The position numbers were made by a program, and so were the translations under genes. Positions 6,559 to 6,750 of a DNA stretch of 6,750 nt are shown here, in pieces. The stretch comes from an uncultured Collinsella sp. (GTDB taxonomy: Bacteria > Actinomycetota > Coriobacteriia > Coriobacteriales > Coriobacteriaceae): NCBI GenBank assembly GCA_902495985.1, contig CABUZF010000063.1, positions 1 to 6,750 on the forward strand, given 5' to 3'. The first letter of the stretch is position 1. Every line of letters begins with the position of its first letter. The notes under the pieces were generated by a model. That model had not been told where the DNA came from. It ran no database searches and worked only from the letters and a program-made list of their open reading frames with translations.

Positions 6559-6582
6559 GGCGCGCCGCCAAAGCAACGCGCC
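6559..6582 (-). terminator. Possible weak terminator-like hairpin between the transporter gene and glmM
   Basis: On the minus strand GGCGCG (6582-6577) pairs with CGCGCC (6564-6559) across a 12-base loop, followed by TTTGT (6558-6554). It lies 35 bases after the transporter stop codon and upstream of the glmM ribosome binding site. The stem is short and the T run only three bases, so it may be weak or accidental. The same stretch contains GGCGGCGCG twice in direct orientation (6585-6577 and 6569-6561), which could also explain the pairing. A GATAAT at 6596-6591 might be a -10 box for glmM, but no -35 was found. Confidence 0.3.
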
Positions 6583-6616
6583 GCCAGCCTATTATCCTTT
6601 AAAGCAACCGCAGGGG

Positions 6617-6750
6617 CTACACCGTGAGGAACATCATCACGATGATCATGGCAAAGCCGATAAGGTCGGTCGGCAAAAACACCGTGCCCAGCATAACGGC
6701 ACTCGTGATGGTCGCCGAGACCGGCTCCACGGTTCCGATGAGGCTTGCGC
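6617..6750 (-). CDS. EamA/DMT-superfamily transporter, C-terminal fragment (5' end outside window)
   Basis: The last 43 residues of a membrane protein, ending at TAG (6619-6617). The start ASLIGTVEPVSATITSAVML is typical of the penultimate helix of EamA-domain transporters, where an LEPV-like motif is common (here TVEPV). The end DLIGFAMIIVMMFLTV forms the last hydrophobic helix. Members of this family usually have ten transmembrane segments and export small metabolites or amino acids across the cytoplasmic membrane. Substrate and gene name cannot be given from this fragment. It lies 81 bases upstream of glmM on the same strand. Confidence 0.75.
   Translation of the reverse strand, partial: ASLIGTVEPVSATITSAVMLGTVFLPTDLIGFAMIIVMMFLTV

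Noticed and set aside
6536..6616. A ribozyme or riboswitch upstream of glmM by analogy with glmS
   Set aside because: The gap is only 81 bases and shows no conserved elements of the glmS ribozyme or another known riboswitch; only a short GC-rich inverted repeat is visible.
1..6750. CRISPR arrays, tRNA/rRNA genes, insertion sequences, phage or defence genes
   Set aside because: No regularly spaced repeats, tRNA- or rRNA-like segments, transposase or defence-type motifs were found on either strand.

Overview
The window is GC-rich and carries ordinary chromosomal housekeeping genes. The combination of high GC, GC-biased third codon positions, AAGGA/AAAGGAGA-type ribosome binding sites and a transcription-terminating T-box ahead of pheS suggests a member of the Coriobacteriia (Actinomycetota), perhaps a Collinsella-like gut bacterium. 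That assignment is inferred from style and was not searched.

Layout. The minus strand carries the phenylalanyl-tRNA synthetase operon. Its T-box leader (about 3355 down to 3071) is followed by pheS (2984-1908) and pheT (1844 to the left edge, C-terminus missing). The leader shows the main diagnostic parts of a tRNA-Phe-sensing T-box: a UUC specifier, the T-box sequence with a UGGU bulge, an antiterminator that competes with the terminator, and an intrinsic terminator. Divergently on the plus strand lies a complete M32-family metallocarboxypeptidase (3489-5063). It is followed by a 140-base intergenic stretch that folds into three consecutive hairpins. A convergent minus-strand gene, glmM (6535-5204, phosphoglucosamine mutase), follows. 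At the right edge is the 3' end of a minus-strand EamA/DMT-type membrane transporter gene (6750-6617).

How the genes relate. pheS and pheT encode the two subunits of one enzyme and share one leader, so uncharged tRNA-Phe should switch both on. The carboxypeptidase (peptide turnover), GlmM (UDP-GlcNAc and cell-wall precursor supply) and the transporter have no evident functional link to pheST or to each other.

No previously undescribed system is apparent. The items most worth a second look are the T-box leader, the structured intergenic element at 5086-5205 and the atypical N-terminus of the M32 peptidase.
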